Source: Triplophysa rosa (taxonomy: Eukaryota; Chordata; Actinopteri; Cypriniformes; Nemacheilidae). From it: 64,000 nt of DNA. Shown here piece after piece: positions 28,144-43,100 of the stretch. A model generated the notes under the pieces. That model was given only the letters and a program-made list of their open reading frames with translations. It was not told where the DNA came from and did no database searches. A program made the translations under genes and the position numbers. The stretch is taken from contig NC_079907.1 in the NCBI RefSeq assembly GCF_024868665.1, forward strand, positions 19,648,191 through 19,712,190. Reading direction: 5' to 3'. How positions within the stretch are numbered: position 1 is the first letter of the stretch; each line of letters begins with the position of its first letter.

Positions 28144-31100
28144 TTCATACTAATAATAGTTTATAACTAAACCAGTAATAAACAAGATGTTTATATCAAA
28201 ATCGCCATACTGTTATTTGGCCTGTAACTGGAGTTGACAAACCAAAAATAGTCCGTGACTGATCAGGTACGCTAATATTATTTATCTTGTGTTTGAACAT
28301 ATCTGTCTTAAAAGTAATAATAATAAAGGAAACCATAGTGAGATCTACAGAGCACCTCAACCTCAGCAATGACAGAGGAAGGAAATGTTTAAGCCGCAGG
28401 ACTGCCAAATGTGCCAATGCACACTTTTGGTGTGAGCTGCAAACTTTCAGACGCTCTCACACTGCACATAAATGTCAATCCAATATAACTACAACATAGT
28501 AAACAAATCTGCTCATATGATTTTACTTGGCTCAGGATTGGGTTTTACTGGTCTGAATAAAGTTCACTCAAAAATCTTGCACATTTATTACGGTCACTAT
28601 GGCAATGTCAGGAATAGAGCAGTTTTATTTAGCTTGTCGGAATGTTTTGAAGTAAGAACACAAGAAAATATGTTTTAGGTTACTTTTGTTTTGTATAGAT
28701 GAGAATCGTGGTGGTGTGTTTATCAATTGTATCTTTAAACAATGGTTTTGGTCTCTTTTCATGCCACATGTAGATACTTATTTGCAAATGTCAGACAAAA
28801 TTAAAGGAATAGTTAACCCAAAAAATAAAAATTCGGTCATCATTTACTCACCCTCGAGTTGTTCTAAATCTGTATAAATTTCACAGAGAAAGAAATCTGG
28901 AAGAAGGCTTGTAACCAAACAGTTCTTGGCCACCATTGACTATCATAGAAGGAAAAATGACTATGGTAGTCAAAAGTGCCTCAGAACTGTTTGCTTTCTT
29001 CAAAATATCTTCTTTTGTGTTCAACTGAAAAAGTAAAAAAGTCCTTTTTCCTACTATGGTAGTCAATGGCGGCCAAGAAATGTTTGGTTACAAACATACG
29101 TCCAAATATCTTTCTCTGTGTTGATTAGAACAAAGATATTTATACAGATTTGGAACAACATAAGGGTGAGTTAATGATGACAGAAATTTCGTTTTTGGGT
29201 GAACTGTTCCTTTAATACATCATTCCTCTTTCTGAAGATATTTTTAATTGATTTTCATATACTGTTCATTTTAAATCTGCTAAACACCATACAAAGGACC
29301 TCAAAGCAAACAGACATTAACTAAATCCTCAAAGCTCCAGGTTTGATTTCGGGGTCATTTTAAATCATATTTTTGACATACTTTAGATGTACCACAGGTT
29401 AAATATTCCTGCATGCCATCAGCTCATGTAATAAATCACAATAAGAGCTTTTCTCATATTGTTATATTCAATCCTTTCCTCCCTCACTTCTGCAGTCTGC
29501 AAACTGTAAACACGCATATAACGTGTAGTGTACTGGTGCTAGCGTGAGCCAGGTACATCTAACATCTTCCCGCATTGACCAATATTAGTCACGACTGACC
29601 GCAGGTTTGCTTCAACACTCTCACTTGGGAAAAATTCCAGTAATGCCATTAAACTGCGGAGGTCTTGTCTGAACATGAGTGAGAAATGTTTGCCCACTCC
29701 TTAAAGATCCAGCAGCTTTGAGCTGCCCGTGAATCTATCACTTGAATTGAAACGATCGCAAAAATCATCACTAAGGAGATCTCCTGACACAGGTCTTATA
29801 CCATAGAAGGATCTCATGTACAGTAGGTAGCGGCCATGGTTGTCTAAGAAAAGCACATGACAGATCTGAGTTTTTCATCCAGTGTCAGCGAGCCGCGAGA
29901 GTGAGTTTACAACTCTACAAGTCTAGACTCTTCTTGCTAAGCTCAGTGCGTCGACACCTGGTGATAGAGCGTATCCTCAGGGCTCAGAAATAGCTCGCCT
30001 GTCTCTCGTGACATCATTCGCCCGCTCTTAGAGTAGAGACGTGCAATTCTTCACTTTGAGGGAAATATGTATGTTGCGGTTTGCAGCACAGACGGTGAAA
30101 CTTCACATTGAAAACTTACTGCCGTGTTTTAAGGGAGTTGTGCGTGGTGCCAGGGCATCGCTATGTGCTTTCTAAGACATTCTCAATGGTTGTTAGCATG
30201 TTGCTAGGATGTTGCAAAATGGTTTTTGTTTGGTTGTCGAAGTACATGCCCACTACCTTAAATTACAGCCCACCCTCAGTGTGTTCATTTGGGGCATTCC
30301 AGTCTGATGTCAGGGGAATTTCACTGCTATCCTTCTGAAACCTCCTATCTCCATATTTCCTGATTTTTTTGCCTTAAAGGGATACTTCACCTAAAAATGT
30401 CTGTCAATTTTGTCGTAATTTACTCACCTTCGAGTTGTTCCAAATCTGTATAAATGTCTTGTTCTGATGAACACAGAGAAAGATATTTGGAAGAATGCTC
30501 ATAACCAGACAGATTTTGCCCCCCATTGACTCCCATAGTAGGAAAAAAACAATGGTAGTCAAAAGTGCCCCAGAACTGATGTCCTAAATTCTTCAAAATG
30601 TCTAAAAATGATAAAGTATTTTTTCCTACTATGTGAGTCAATGGGGGGCAAAATCTGTCTGGTTATAAGCATTCTTCCAAATATCTTTCATTGTGTTCAT
30701 CGGAACAAAGACATTTATACAGATTTGGAACAACTCGAAGGTGAGTAAATGATGACAGAATTTTCATTTTTTCATATTATTAGTCACCCTCTATGTTTGT
30801 CACTGGGTTTTGTAAAAATCTAACCAATTAAATATATTAAAAAGTGCTTGTCAACTTTGACAAACCAGTATTTAATCGTTTAAAAAGTTCAGTGATTTGT
30901 CAATTTTCTGAAAAACAGCGAATTTGGAAGGACAGCAACGATTTGTAACTGTTTTATGAGGTGAATTAGTACGATTTGAGTCATTCATAAACATATGATT
31001 ATTAGAAAAAGCAAAAATCTCAACCTAATGTCGCTGGGGTGAAAGAGCATCATACTAAAACAAACAAATAAGATTGTACGAATCCATATGAATTAGACAC

Positions 31101-34100
31101 CTCGTAAAATAGTTACTATGAAATACAAGATTGTGTTAGATATTTTTGTGTGGAGCATTTTAAATGTTTATTTTTACCCACTTACTGTATATTATTCCAG
31201 TTTGTGCTGTTGTTCACGTGGCGACAGGTTGTCGTTAACAGGAATTCTCGTTTGATCGTCGATTCACTTCTCATTTACTGAGGTTTGCTGTGAGGAAGCT
31301 AAGAGATAAAAGACTCCTTCCTTTCAGGCCTGGGCTTGTTTATCTCCTCTGATCTCTTTTGCCTTCATTTCTCCTCAAGAACATACACTCAGGAATTTCC
31401 TCCTCTGTGTTTGTGGAGATGTGTGTTGTTTGTTTTTCATGGATAGATTTCCTGATTGAGATCCAAATTCAATTCAGATTTATTTCTGCAATGATTTGTT
31501 GCAATTTTTTGTATGAACTTTGTTTCTCATAGAAGTGCTAAGGAGAAATAAAAACAGAAACAAATGAGACTGTAATTGATGAAATCTATTAACAGTATGG
31601 CGGTGTAAATGACTGTGCAAGGAAAATCATCTGGATTTGGTTAAATTTGAAGAGAAATGTTTGAGTTCATGGTCACTGCTTCAAGTCTGAGAAGAAACGA
31701 GATGAGAGACCCCAAATGACTCCACAGGGGATTATGCTCAAAATTTGCATAATAATTACTTGAAGGTCTGATTGTACAAACATAGGATGGCGTTTCATAT
31801 ATACTGTATATCAGCATCATGTAAGTGAACTGTATGTCTGTTGTTGTTCTAAAGGTTGTTGGTCGGGGCTCCTCAAGAGAAAGCACAACCCTCCCTCAGC
31901 AAGTTTAACATCAATCAGACCGGAGCTGTGTATTCCTGTCCCATCACCACCGCCCGGGATGATTGCAGGACCATGGATCTCATCACTCCACGTGAGCTTT
32001 AGCACCTCAAGAAATTGATGTGCCTTATAAATTTCCTCCTTTATTTATGATGCAGGGTCAGCTTTCGGTCATTTGTGGAGTGTTGAGTTGACAGATTGTG
32101 AGTTCAGTCTCTTTCTGCATAATGAGTCTGTGGGTGACTCAGGTGCTGATATCTGTCTCCCAAAATTCCCTGCTGCTATATTTAAGCAAAAGTGAATAGT
32201 AAAACAAGCCTTAACACAGCAACCATAAAATTCCATTGACTTATCACTGAGTAAAGTGAACTATGGGAAATATTTCTTGTGCATAATGTGAAGTGTCCAG
32301 TTTATCACTGGCCCTTGTTCCAGACACATTTTCTCTACTGGTTTTCCATAGGCATGTCAAAAGCTCGCTCTACCTCTTTGTGTATTAGATAGCAGATATG
32401 TGATTACGTTCTGTCTCTCCTGCAGCACAATCCACAGAGATGGTGGAGGGTATGTGGCTGGGAGTCACTGTGGCCAGTCAGAAGAATGGAGGACGTGTGC
32501 TGGTGAGATGAAAAAAATCATATTTGAACATGAGGACTCACATCATGGTTAGGGCTCTCGTTCTGGGCCAGATGAGCAAGTCAAGTGTACTCCCCTAAGA
32601 AAAGTAAACAAAGTTTTGCAAGACGTAAACAACACTGGTCCAGATTAAAATACAACCAACAGAACATTTCTTAATGAATCTTTAAGACTTAATCTATGAT
32701 GAATGCAGGAGTATATACACATAATAATTAGGGGAAGCACAGAACGCCTGGACACAGTTAGGGCGTGGCAACATGAAAGAACTACAAAGAAACGATACAT
32801 GACTACAGCAGGAAATGACACCATCAACACAATAAAAAATGCAAGATTCAAAATAAAAGACATGGAAAAGGAATAACAAGAACATTACATGTGACCTAAT
32901 GAAGGTTGTTATGAAGTTTTGCAAGAACTAGACAACTCTAGTCCAGATTCGCTTTCTGTTTTGTTTGAGTTAAAATACAACCAACAGAACATTTCTTAAT
33001 GAATCTTTAAGACTTAATCAATCTTTGATGAATGCAGGAGTATATACACAAAATAATTAGGGGAAGCACAGAATGTCTGGACACAGTTAGTGCGGGGCAG
33101 CATGAAAGAACTACAAAGAAACGATGCATGACTACAACAGGAAGTGACATCATCAACACAGTACAAAATATGAGATTCAAAATAAAAGACACGAAAAAAG
33201 AAAAACAAGTTATTATAAATCAAATGCAACCAACAGCCCTCAAAATGTTCAGTGAAATCTCTTCTCTCTTTCTGGATGTGGACAGGCGTGTGGTCACCGC
33301 TACGTCAAAATACTTCTGGGTGCAGAAGAACAGCAACGCATGGTGGGCAAATGTTACGTGCGAGGCAATGACCTGAGCTACGACCCGTCCGATTACTGGC
33401 AGTCTGACACTTACGAGCTGTGCGACTTCAACTATGACCAGAATCTGGAGGGCATGTGTAATATGGGCATCTCAGGGGGGATGACGGAGAGCGACGTGTA
33501 CTTCGGGGCACCGGGCAGCTTCGTGTGGCAAGGTAACAGAAGAACTACGAGATGGTTGGAACATGGTACAGGTGTAAAATGTATTTGGTGTGTACAGGGT
33601 GTGTTCACACTTCATATCAGATTTTAAAATCACCCCTAGGGTCTTATTGTTGCATTTCAGGAGCGGGAATGTGACACGACTGTGGGGCTCTTTTTTCCTT
33701 TACAGGTAACGTCCACATGAAATGCAGAGACACCGACTTGGATTTCGAGGGGGATGCCGATGAGAAAAGCTTCAGAAAGCTGGGCGAGGACCGGCTCAAC
33801 ATTTACATAGGTACTGTGTTTGTCTTCCGTTTGAGAATACAGGTCACAGATGTGTTTTCACATCTGATGTGTTTTTCAGGTTACTCAGTGCTGGAGGACA
33901 CAAAGTTACTGCATCGCTCAGAGTACACTGTGGTGACGGGGGCTCCCAGAGACGGCTTCAGGGGTTCTGTCATCATGGCACAGAAAACCGACAGAGACCT
34001 GACTCTTCACCCACTGAACATTTCAGGGGAACAGATAGGCTCGTACTTCGGCAGCAGCCTGGCGGTGACGGACCTCAACAATGATGAGTAGGTCACTGGG

Positions 34101-37100
34101 TTTACTCGGTCGTATTGTACGGGCTTGCCTGGAGATGAGCTGGTTGTGCATGGGGCGAGCGGCACCAAGGTCATGAGTTCGATGAAATTGATGTGGAAGT
34201 GACCGAACGTTTTTCATTCTTTACTGAAGCTGTTTAAACAGGACGTACGCAACACCTGATGTGTGTTTGGTTTGTTGTGACCTAGCTGGAACGACCTGAT
34301 TGTCGGTGCTCCGTTCTACTTTGACCGCTACAATGAGGAGGGGGGGGCCGTGTACATTTACATGAATGAGAATGGATCCTTCCGCGAAAATGCCAGCGTG
34401 GTTCTGAAGGGAAGGAAGGGTTCTGGGTTTGGATTCGCTGTGGCCGCAGTGGGAGATGTCAATCAAGACGGGTTTCAAGGTACCACACGCACACCATGCC
34501 GTAGCTCCAACATTCCGTTTGCACATGCATTTTATTTCAGAATAAAGTTATGCTGTGATAAAACTGCACTATTGTAAGAGTTGTCTACATTTAAAATGTG
34601 ATTTATGTAACAGTGCTGCCACCTACAGGCTGTGGAAGGTTTTTCATGTGTTTTGTGTCTTTGGTTCTTCCTTTAGATTTTGCTGTGGGTGCTCCTTTCC
34701 AAGATTCTGGAAAAGTCTACATTTGGATGGGGGATAAACGTGGAATAACTAAGGAACCCAGTCAGGTACAGCACAACACCATGAGACTGTATGAAACACA
34801 CGAATATTAGAGTTTGGTTGGTTTGTGGACAATTGAAGAGACAGTTCACCCAAAAATAAATCTCACATAAAAGTTATCATGTCCCCCCCTCATGTTGTTC
34901 CAAACTTGTATTTGATTCTTTCTTTAGTACAACACAAAAGAAGATATTTTGAGAAATGTCTCAGTGGTTTTGTGGTCATACAGTGGAAGTCAATGGGGTT
35001 CAGCGGTCTTCAAAATCTCTTCTGTTAAAGAAACTCACATAGGTTTGAAATGACATGAGAGTGAATAAATTTTTTGGGTGAACAGTCCCTTAATGACTGT
35101 CTTTATAATCTTTTTATGTGCCAGTCGCCTGTACTTCTGATGTGGTTTTTTATGTCCAGGACAAAACATTTGAATGTCTGAATTGCTAAATAATATCTAA
35201 TTATAATGAGTGTTGATTAAAAGAAGTACCGAATTATGTAAAACAGGTGATAGAGGGAAAATCTTTGGTCACCGGAGGCTTCCAGACGTTTGGTTACTCT
35301 CTGAATGGAGGAATGGATGTGGATGGGAATGATTACCCTGATATTGTCGTGGGATCTCTGGATGACCACGTTGCTCTTTTGAGGTTCTGCTTTTCAACTG
35401 AATTCGGTGTTCATATATGTTGATATTATTCAGAACAATATATGTTTATCTTATTTACAAGCACAGAAGCGACAGGCATATACAAACACAGATTGTATAC
35501 ATGTACAGTATACTGTAAATCAAATGTTTGGCTTCACTTGACATTTTATAGTCACCTTTTCACCTTATGCTTAAATGCTCAAAATTAATTTTGTCCAGCA
35601 TACTTGAGAACTTTTTCAGTCCTGACCATTGTTTTGCACATATAAACAAAGAGTGGATATACAGTATTAAAGAAGCTTAAAATAATGTAACATATAAATG
35701 GTTTTAATATAGGCTATATTCAGTGTTGGGTAAGTTACTCTGAAAAAGTAATTAATTACTAGTTACTAATTACATATTCAATAGTGTAATTAGATTACTG
35801 TACAAATTACTCTCTCCGAAAAGTATTTAGTTACTTATTACTCATTACTTTCTGTATCCTATATCAACCTTGATTAGTTAAGTGATTCAAGGATAGACAT
35901 GAAACGGCTCTTAATTCATTTAAATAAATAATATTAAACTACATAAAGTACTCTTATTAACCAAAGTATTACAAATATGAGAATTATACATTAAAGCACA
36001 GATTTTAAAGTTAGACTTTGAATTTTGATGTCAATTCCACTATTGCACACACATATATTACACAAAGTATTTAGTTTAATTACATCAAAAGTAACTGTAA
36101 CTAAATTACAGAAAAAAAATAAGAGTAATCCCTTACTTTACTTTAAGGGGAAAGTAATTAAATTACAGTAACTAGTTACTTAGTAACTAGTTACACCCAA
36201 CACTGGCTATATTTATATAGGATAATATTCCATCATTTCCCATTTATATGATTTGTGATAAATCTTTGTTTATAGCTTTTTTGTGTCACAATTTTGTGTC
36301 CAGATGTTTGACTGGCGGTGGACAGTGTGAGGTTTGCGATATTAAATGTGTTTTTCTTGATGAATTTTCAGGGCACGCCCCGTTATCCACCTCTCCAAAA
36401 TCTTTACAGTGGAGCCAAAGATTGTGATTCCAAGCCAATGTGTTGTTAATTCCTGGTGAGAAGATATAAACCGTAATATATTACATCAATAATGGAAAAA
36501 AGGTCATTTAATCTCTGAGTCACATGCTGTAAAATGATGACACAGTATATTTTAAGAATACTTCAAAAAAGGGATAGTTCACCTAAAAATGAACCTTCTG
36601 TCATCATTTACTCAGCCTCAGATTGTTCCAAACCTGTATACATTTCTTTGTTCTGCTAAACACAACGTGTTTAAAAGTGTAAACGTATTTCTTTTCCTAC
36701 TATGGCAGTAAATGGGGGACAAGATCTGCTCGGTTACTGACATTCTTCCAAATATCTTCCTTTGTGTTTATTGGGTGAACTATCCCTTTAAGTACTGTAA
36801 TACAATGGCAATGATTAGGTATATATTATACTTTTCTTTTTTCTGTATATACTGTATATATTTTGTCTCTGTTGTCTGTTTGTTTTAAAACTCATTATTT
36901 TTCTGTGAATCTGCTTTGCAGATGTGAAATTGTGAAAGACGCTGTAGAAATACATTTGTGTTGGATTGATTCTGATACAAACTTTCAGACGCATCGGTTA
37001 CAGATGTCCAATCTTATAAATATTTCTCTTTGAACAGTATAAAGGTGAAGGTGTGTTTCAGCTACATCCTCAGCAATGGAAACAAAGCCTTTAAGAAGGA

Positions 37101-40100
37101 CATCCGTAAGTTAAACAGGTTTTGTGTTCGGTCTGGTGTTCAGGAGTGTGTCATCATCAGGGTTTAATAGGATTAACTGTGAGCTGTTTGTTTCGTCTTC
37201 CCCCAGCTGTGAGGTACACAGTGGATGCTGACCATAATCGCCGCGGCGCCCGAGTCCGTTTCCTTGACAACAAGCAGAGCACATTCACAGGCGTTCTCTC
37301 TTTCTCTGCTCCCACATGTAAAGAGCTGGAGCTCAGTGTTATTGTGAGAGACCACCTGCCAGGACCACCACAAAACCATACGCACACAAACAAACACATA
37401 TTCAGTTCTAGTAGGACAGTAGCACTGAACATAGTGAATGCATCATTCTGGTATTCCGTACAGACGTTAAATCTGCATACGGTACACTATACCGTACCGT
37501 ACATGCTGCATGCTACAAAAATAGTATGAGTAGCATGGAAGCGTGTCATTGCCATCACTAAAATTTTCCGTCGTCTCTGCAGACCCCTGTACTGGACAAA
37601 CTACAGCCTATAGTCTTCACTCTGAACGTGTCACTAGATGAACAGAAAACAACAGCACAACAAACATTACAGAACCTAGACGCCTTTCCTGTGTTGAGCG
37701 GCCAGCAGACACTGACGGACAAAACTGAGGTATGAACCAGTAAACACACACACACACGTGCGCATACACAGCTATGGATGCCCGTTTCTGCCAGGGTTTG
37801 GGAGTTTTTTTGAGATTTTAATTATTTATTTATTTTGGTTCTCTCAAACAACTTTTCACAAAACAAATACTTATTAACCGCAAAAAAAGGATAAGCGACA
37901 CTACTTCACCAATTAGTATTACAAAATAAAACGATATAGATCCAACAAAGAAAAAAACAATTCCCAAAATAGGCTCGCATATTCCAAAGACACATAATTG
38001 CAAATAAACATTCCAGATATTACTTCAGTCATAAAATTCATATATACGATGCATACTCATTAAATCATATAATTATTTATGATCTTATTTTTTTACATTT
38101 ACAGAGTGACTTAATTCTAGTTCATTTTCACAGTTATTGCATTCATTTACTCCTTTAACGTTGTACACCTATTTTTTGCGTTTGTTCAAATACATTCCTC
38201 TTAAATCATACAAACTTTCTATTAATTGGAACACCCTATAAGTAATTTGACTTAGTATCTCATAATAATGAGAAAGTAATAACATATTAATGAGACACTT
38301 TCTCATAAATTACTAAATTGAGGCAGGCAGGTGCTAAAGACGACTGTGTAGTGAGATGTGAGAAGGCAAACAGAGGGCAAAGCCAACGGGTTTTACAATA
38401 AAAATGATAAATGTAAGATTTCAGAGAATGCAAACTTTGCGAGTGTTTTTGTGTTGTGTTTGTCCTCAGATTAACTTTCATAAGGAGTGTGGTGCTGATA
38501 ACAGGTGTAGCAGTAACCTGCAGCTCCGGGCCACGTTTGCAGATGAGAATTACGTTCCCTTTCCAGGGTGAGTGTTGTAGTGTACATGAGAACACTGTGT
38601 TTAAATGACAGGGCTTGCTGAACGAATGAAAGAATGTAATTCATATCTGGAATGAAATATTTGTGCACTGCAATACTCTACACACATACTCTACAAGAAG
38701 GATTTTTTTAAATGTATAAACTATGAATAATCTGTGTGTGTAAATACAGATTAAGAAAATGTTTTGCATTCACACACTGTTGCGTAAAGACACGTGTTTT
38801 ATGAATTATGGAATGTTTGTTGACAGTCAGATGATGGAGTTCAACAGTAACATAAAGAAGCTGGTGATGATGGTGGAGGTCACAAACGTGGCAGATTCGG
38901 TCAGAGAGGCTGAGGACGCGCATCAGGCCAAGCTCAACGTCACCATTCCACACACGCTCAAGTACTCGGGGGTCCGATCTCAGGTGAGGCCACAAGAGGG
39001 CGCTGGTTCACTTCAGTTAGTTCTCATCACATAAAAAGTCTTTCTTCATCTATTCAACCTCGTGTCACTTCAAATCTATGTGACATTTTTCTACGGCACA
39101 CAAAAGAAGATATTTTGAAGAATGTTGATAATCAAACAACACTGAACCTCGTTGACTTCAAGTGTTTGAACACAAAACCACTGAAGACATTTCTCAAAAT
39201 ATCTTCTTTTGTGTTTCACTGAAGAAAGAATCACATACATACTGTAAAAATAAAGTTTTTTTCATGTATAATGTAAAAACTGTAATTTTACGAAATGTTA
39301 CTGTTTATTAACAGATTTTTTATATATTTTTGAAATACAGTCGAAAACTGTCCAATTAGACAAATTTACAAGAAAAACTGGAAAAACATGTAATTTTACG
39401 AGAAAAACTGTCATTTTTACAGTAAATATTTGGTGCCCCAGCTGCCAAAAAATGTCAGTTTTTGTACAGGATTTTTTACAGTTTATTTTTGATATACAGC
39501 CAAAAAAGACCACAAATTTACCAGAAAACAGAGAAAGCCATCAAATTTTCCAAATTTAACTCTTATTTTATTGAATATTTCTGGTGTCCATTCTTATTTT
39601 CTTTATTTAACATTTGGAGACAAACATAACTAAGTTTTGAGAAATAAAAATCGGAAATGTCTCAATGTTGAATCGTTGATTTTAAGTTGCAGTTTTATCA
39701 TTCTCACGGGAGCCCCATTGAATATCATCTGTGTTGTTTTCCAAATTTCACTGTTCTCAGTTCAGTTGTGAACTGTCTGGATTTGTCTTTATTACAGTCT
39801 GGTTTTGATGTCGAGTGCACCGCAGACGATGCTGTTCTATGTGATCTGGGAAACCCATTTAAAAGCGATCAGAAGGTAACAGAAAACACGTGTGACCTTT
39901 CCACCGTTGGAGATTTGCATGTCAATTAAAAAAACATCTCAGATAACTGCAGGAGCTCATTTGAACGGCTCATTTGAGGAAACTGAGTCTCTTCATTTGC
40001 CTCTCGCAGGCTTCACTGATATTCATCTTTGAAACATCTGGAATCACGCTTTACACAGAGCTCATCGACTCTCAGCTTCAGCTCTCCACGTAAGACCCGA

Positions 40101-43100
40101 TGACATCGTCTTCAATTCTGAATGTTTGATAAATGACGTGAATGACGTGTGTTTGTGGACAGTTTTAGTGAGCAGAAAGAACTTCTTCCTGTTCCTGTGA
40201 CGCTCAAAGTCAAGAACACCATCCTCTCTTCATTCTCCTTGTGAGTATTTAGAAAGATTTATAAATAGTTATCAGGGATCCAGGTCCGTGTATCTTTTGG
40301 CCATTTGTTTTTCAGTTTGAACTTGAACAAACGGGAGTGAGAAAACGGCGCCATTTTCGTTTTTCGTTCATAAAAAAAACGGGAAAACGAGAATTCGGCT
40401 TTTTTTTCGTTTTCAACTTAGCGTTTAAAAAACGAATAAACAACTTGAAAACTAGTTTTTCACATGTGGGCGGTATGAAACGCCCCCTTCCGCAGACTGG
40501 CAAATCAAAGGTCAGTAAGCGACGTCTTCGGTTGTCCCTCGGTTCCGAATAAATAGTCCTCCGCTGCTGTACAGAAAGTATGTTTCATTTATCACATTAA
40601 ACAACCGTCCACAAACCGTACAGGGCAGATTATAGACTGGACTTTCTTCTGTGCAACCTAGCGCATTTCATATAAATATTTATATCACAAATATTAGTGT
40701 AGTTCGCATCCGCATCTTTCTAGCTCTCCATGCAGGGTTAAATCTGCGTGGCAAAGCTGCGCGAGACACTGGACCGCACGAAGCGGATTCATATACTTAT
40801 TTTATTTCATTTCATTCAAAATTCGCTGTTGTGGTTGTTGGGTTACCACATTTGTTCCACAAGTTTGCTTCTGTGTACATTTCATCAAGTGAACCAAGAC
40901 GAATTCAGAGTTTTTCTGCGTGACAAAGCTGCGCGAGACACAGTACGCAGTCTGTCCAGTGATCTAGCCATCTTAAGCTAAATGATCAAACAAAAATAAA
41001 TGCTAATTGTTTAGACTTACGGAGCCTCAATACAAATTACAACGGAACACAGCGAATTTTGAATGAAGTAAAATAAGTAGGCTATATGAATCCGCTTCGT
41101 GCTGTCCAGTGTCTCGCGCGGCTTTGCCACGCAGATTTAACCCTGGAGAGCTAGAAAGATGCGGATGCGAACTACATTAATATTTGTGATATATAAAAAA
41201 TTATATGAAATGCGTTAGGTTTCACGAGGAAAGTCCAGTCTAGAACCTGCCCTGTACGGTTTGTGGACGGTTGTTTATAATGAGAGAAATTAAACATACT
41301 TTAAGGATCCCCACTGTACAGCAGCGGAGGAATTATTTACGTCTAAATAATAATAATAACCCCGTGATAGCTTAATTAATTTGTATTTTTGTCAGCATTT
41401 CTCTCATTGTCATCGTTCGCATGTGCCAGTCGTAAATAACACAGTAAAAACGTTTTATAAAATACTAGAATCTTTAGCATACACTGAATGATTTTTTCTG
41501 TGGAATCTACACAGTGACTGAGCCTTGATCAACATATCGGACAAATAGGTCACTTTCACTTTGACTACATCACTGCACTGTATCCGCTGCGTACTGTCCA
41601 GTGTCTCGCGCAGCTCTGTCACGCAGCAAAACTCTGAATTCGTCTTGGTTCACTTGATGAAATGTACACAGAAGCAAACTTGTGGAAAAAATATGTTAAC
41701 CCGACAACCACCAACACAGCAAATTTTTAATGAAATAAAATAAGTATATGAATCCGCTTCGTGCGGTCCGTGTCTCGCGCAGCTTTGCCACGCAGATTTA
41801 ACCCTGGCGAGCTAGAAAGATGCGGATGCGAACTACATTAATATTTGTGATATAAATATTTATATGAATTGCGCTAGGTTGCACAGAAGAAAGTCCAGTC
41901 TATAATCTGCCCTGTACGATTTGTGGACGGTTGTTTAATGCGAGCAATGAAACATACTTTCTGTACAGCAGCGGAGGACTATTTATTCGGAACCGAGGGA
42001 CAACCGAAGACGTCGCTTAACCCCTGACCTTTGATTTGCCAATCAGCGGAAGGGGGCGTTTCATACCGCCCACATGTGAGAAACTAGTTTTCAAGTTGTT
42101 TATTCGTTTTTTAAACGTTAGGTTGAAAACGAAAAAAAAGCCGAATTCTCGTTTTTCCGTTTTTTTGATGAACGAAAAACGAAAATGGCGCCGTTTTCTC
42201 ACTCCCGTTTGTTCAAGTTCAAACTGATAAACAAATGGCCATTGTGTGCGATTTACAAGGACGCTTTCTCCCAGAGAATTCATTACAGTGTAATAACTCG
42301 CTTTTGGAAATGTCTGTTGTCAAGTTGGATAAAGTAGTCGAATAGCATTCAGGCATTGTTTTAGCAACTCTGTTTTCATTTGACGCACCCACTTTTCACA
42401 ATCCAATAAACTTCTAGAAAGATAAAATCAAGTCCCACCTGACGCGTGTTTCTCTGTGAGTATCCTGTGTCACGCAACACATGTTACAGAAGTCTAATGG
42501 TGTTTCATGTTGACCTTGGGAAACATTGTAGGATTTCTTGACACATTTGATCACAGATTTGTAAAGTATCTACAACATTTAGTTTTTAAATATGAATTAA
42601 AGAGCCGCTGTCGCACTTTGTCAAAGCAATCATCTTCAGATGTTTTACCTGTAAAATGTTACCTTGTTTGTAATATTGTGTTAACACATTTTAAACACAT
42701 TTGTTGTGTGCAGAGAAAGGCCAGTGGTGGACACGTCCTTCAGTGGAAATGTGGTTGGAGAGTCTGCCATGAGAAGCATCAGTGATGTGGGGAGTCCAGT
42801 AGAGTTTGTGTTTCATGTGAGTTTGTGTTACAGTTTGCCTGCCTTTTTCAGGCATATTACATGTTTGTTAGTCCTATAATAGAGTTTTTCTGAAATGTAA
42901 ATGTTATCATGTTCGTAAAAACATATTGAAGACCTAGTTTACTAAAAAGTTAATTTGGACAAATCAGTAAACATTACCATGCACTAGGATGTTATAAAAA
43001 CTCTTAAAAATAAAGGTGCTTAAAATGTTCTTCACAGCGATGCCATAGAAGAACCATTTTTTGGTTNNNNNNNNNNNNNNNNNNNNNNNNNNNNNNNNNN

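Larger units (their letters stand above)
19199..31854 (+). other. itga3: itga3 intron 1 (12.7 kb)
   Basis: Large first intron. It holds the mobile elements and repeats listed separately between 21386 and 30770. The remaining DNA (19.2-21.4, 22.4-24.4, 24.7-26.8 and 30.8-31.8 kb) is AT-rich and shows no coding or RNA gene signal. A short inverted repeat around CACAGTGTA/TACACTGTG lies at 19625-19673. Confidence 0.8.

Noticed and set aside
37344..37529. Extension of itga3 exon 12 through the downstream open frame
   Set aside because: The GTGAGA donor at 37344 restores phase with exon 13 and the alpha-3 alignment. The extension has no counterpart.
40337..40552. Lys/Arg/Phe-rich frames repeated at 40337 and 42017
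   Set aside because: They mirror each other because of the palindrome. The sequence is repeat, not protein.
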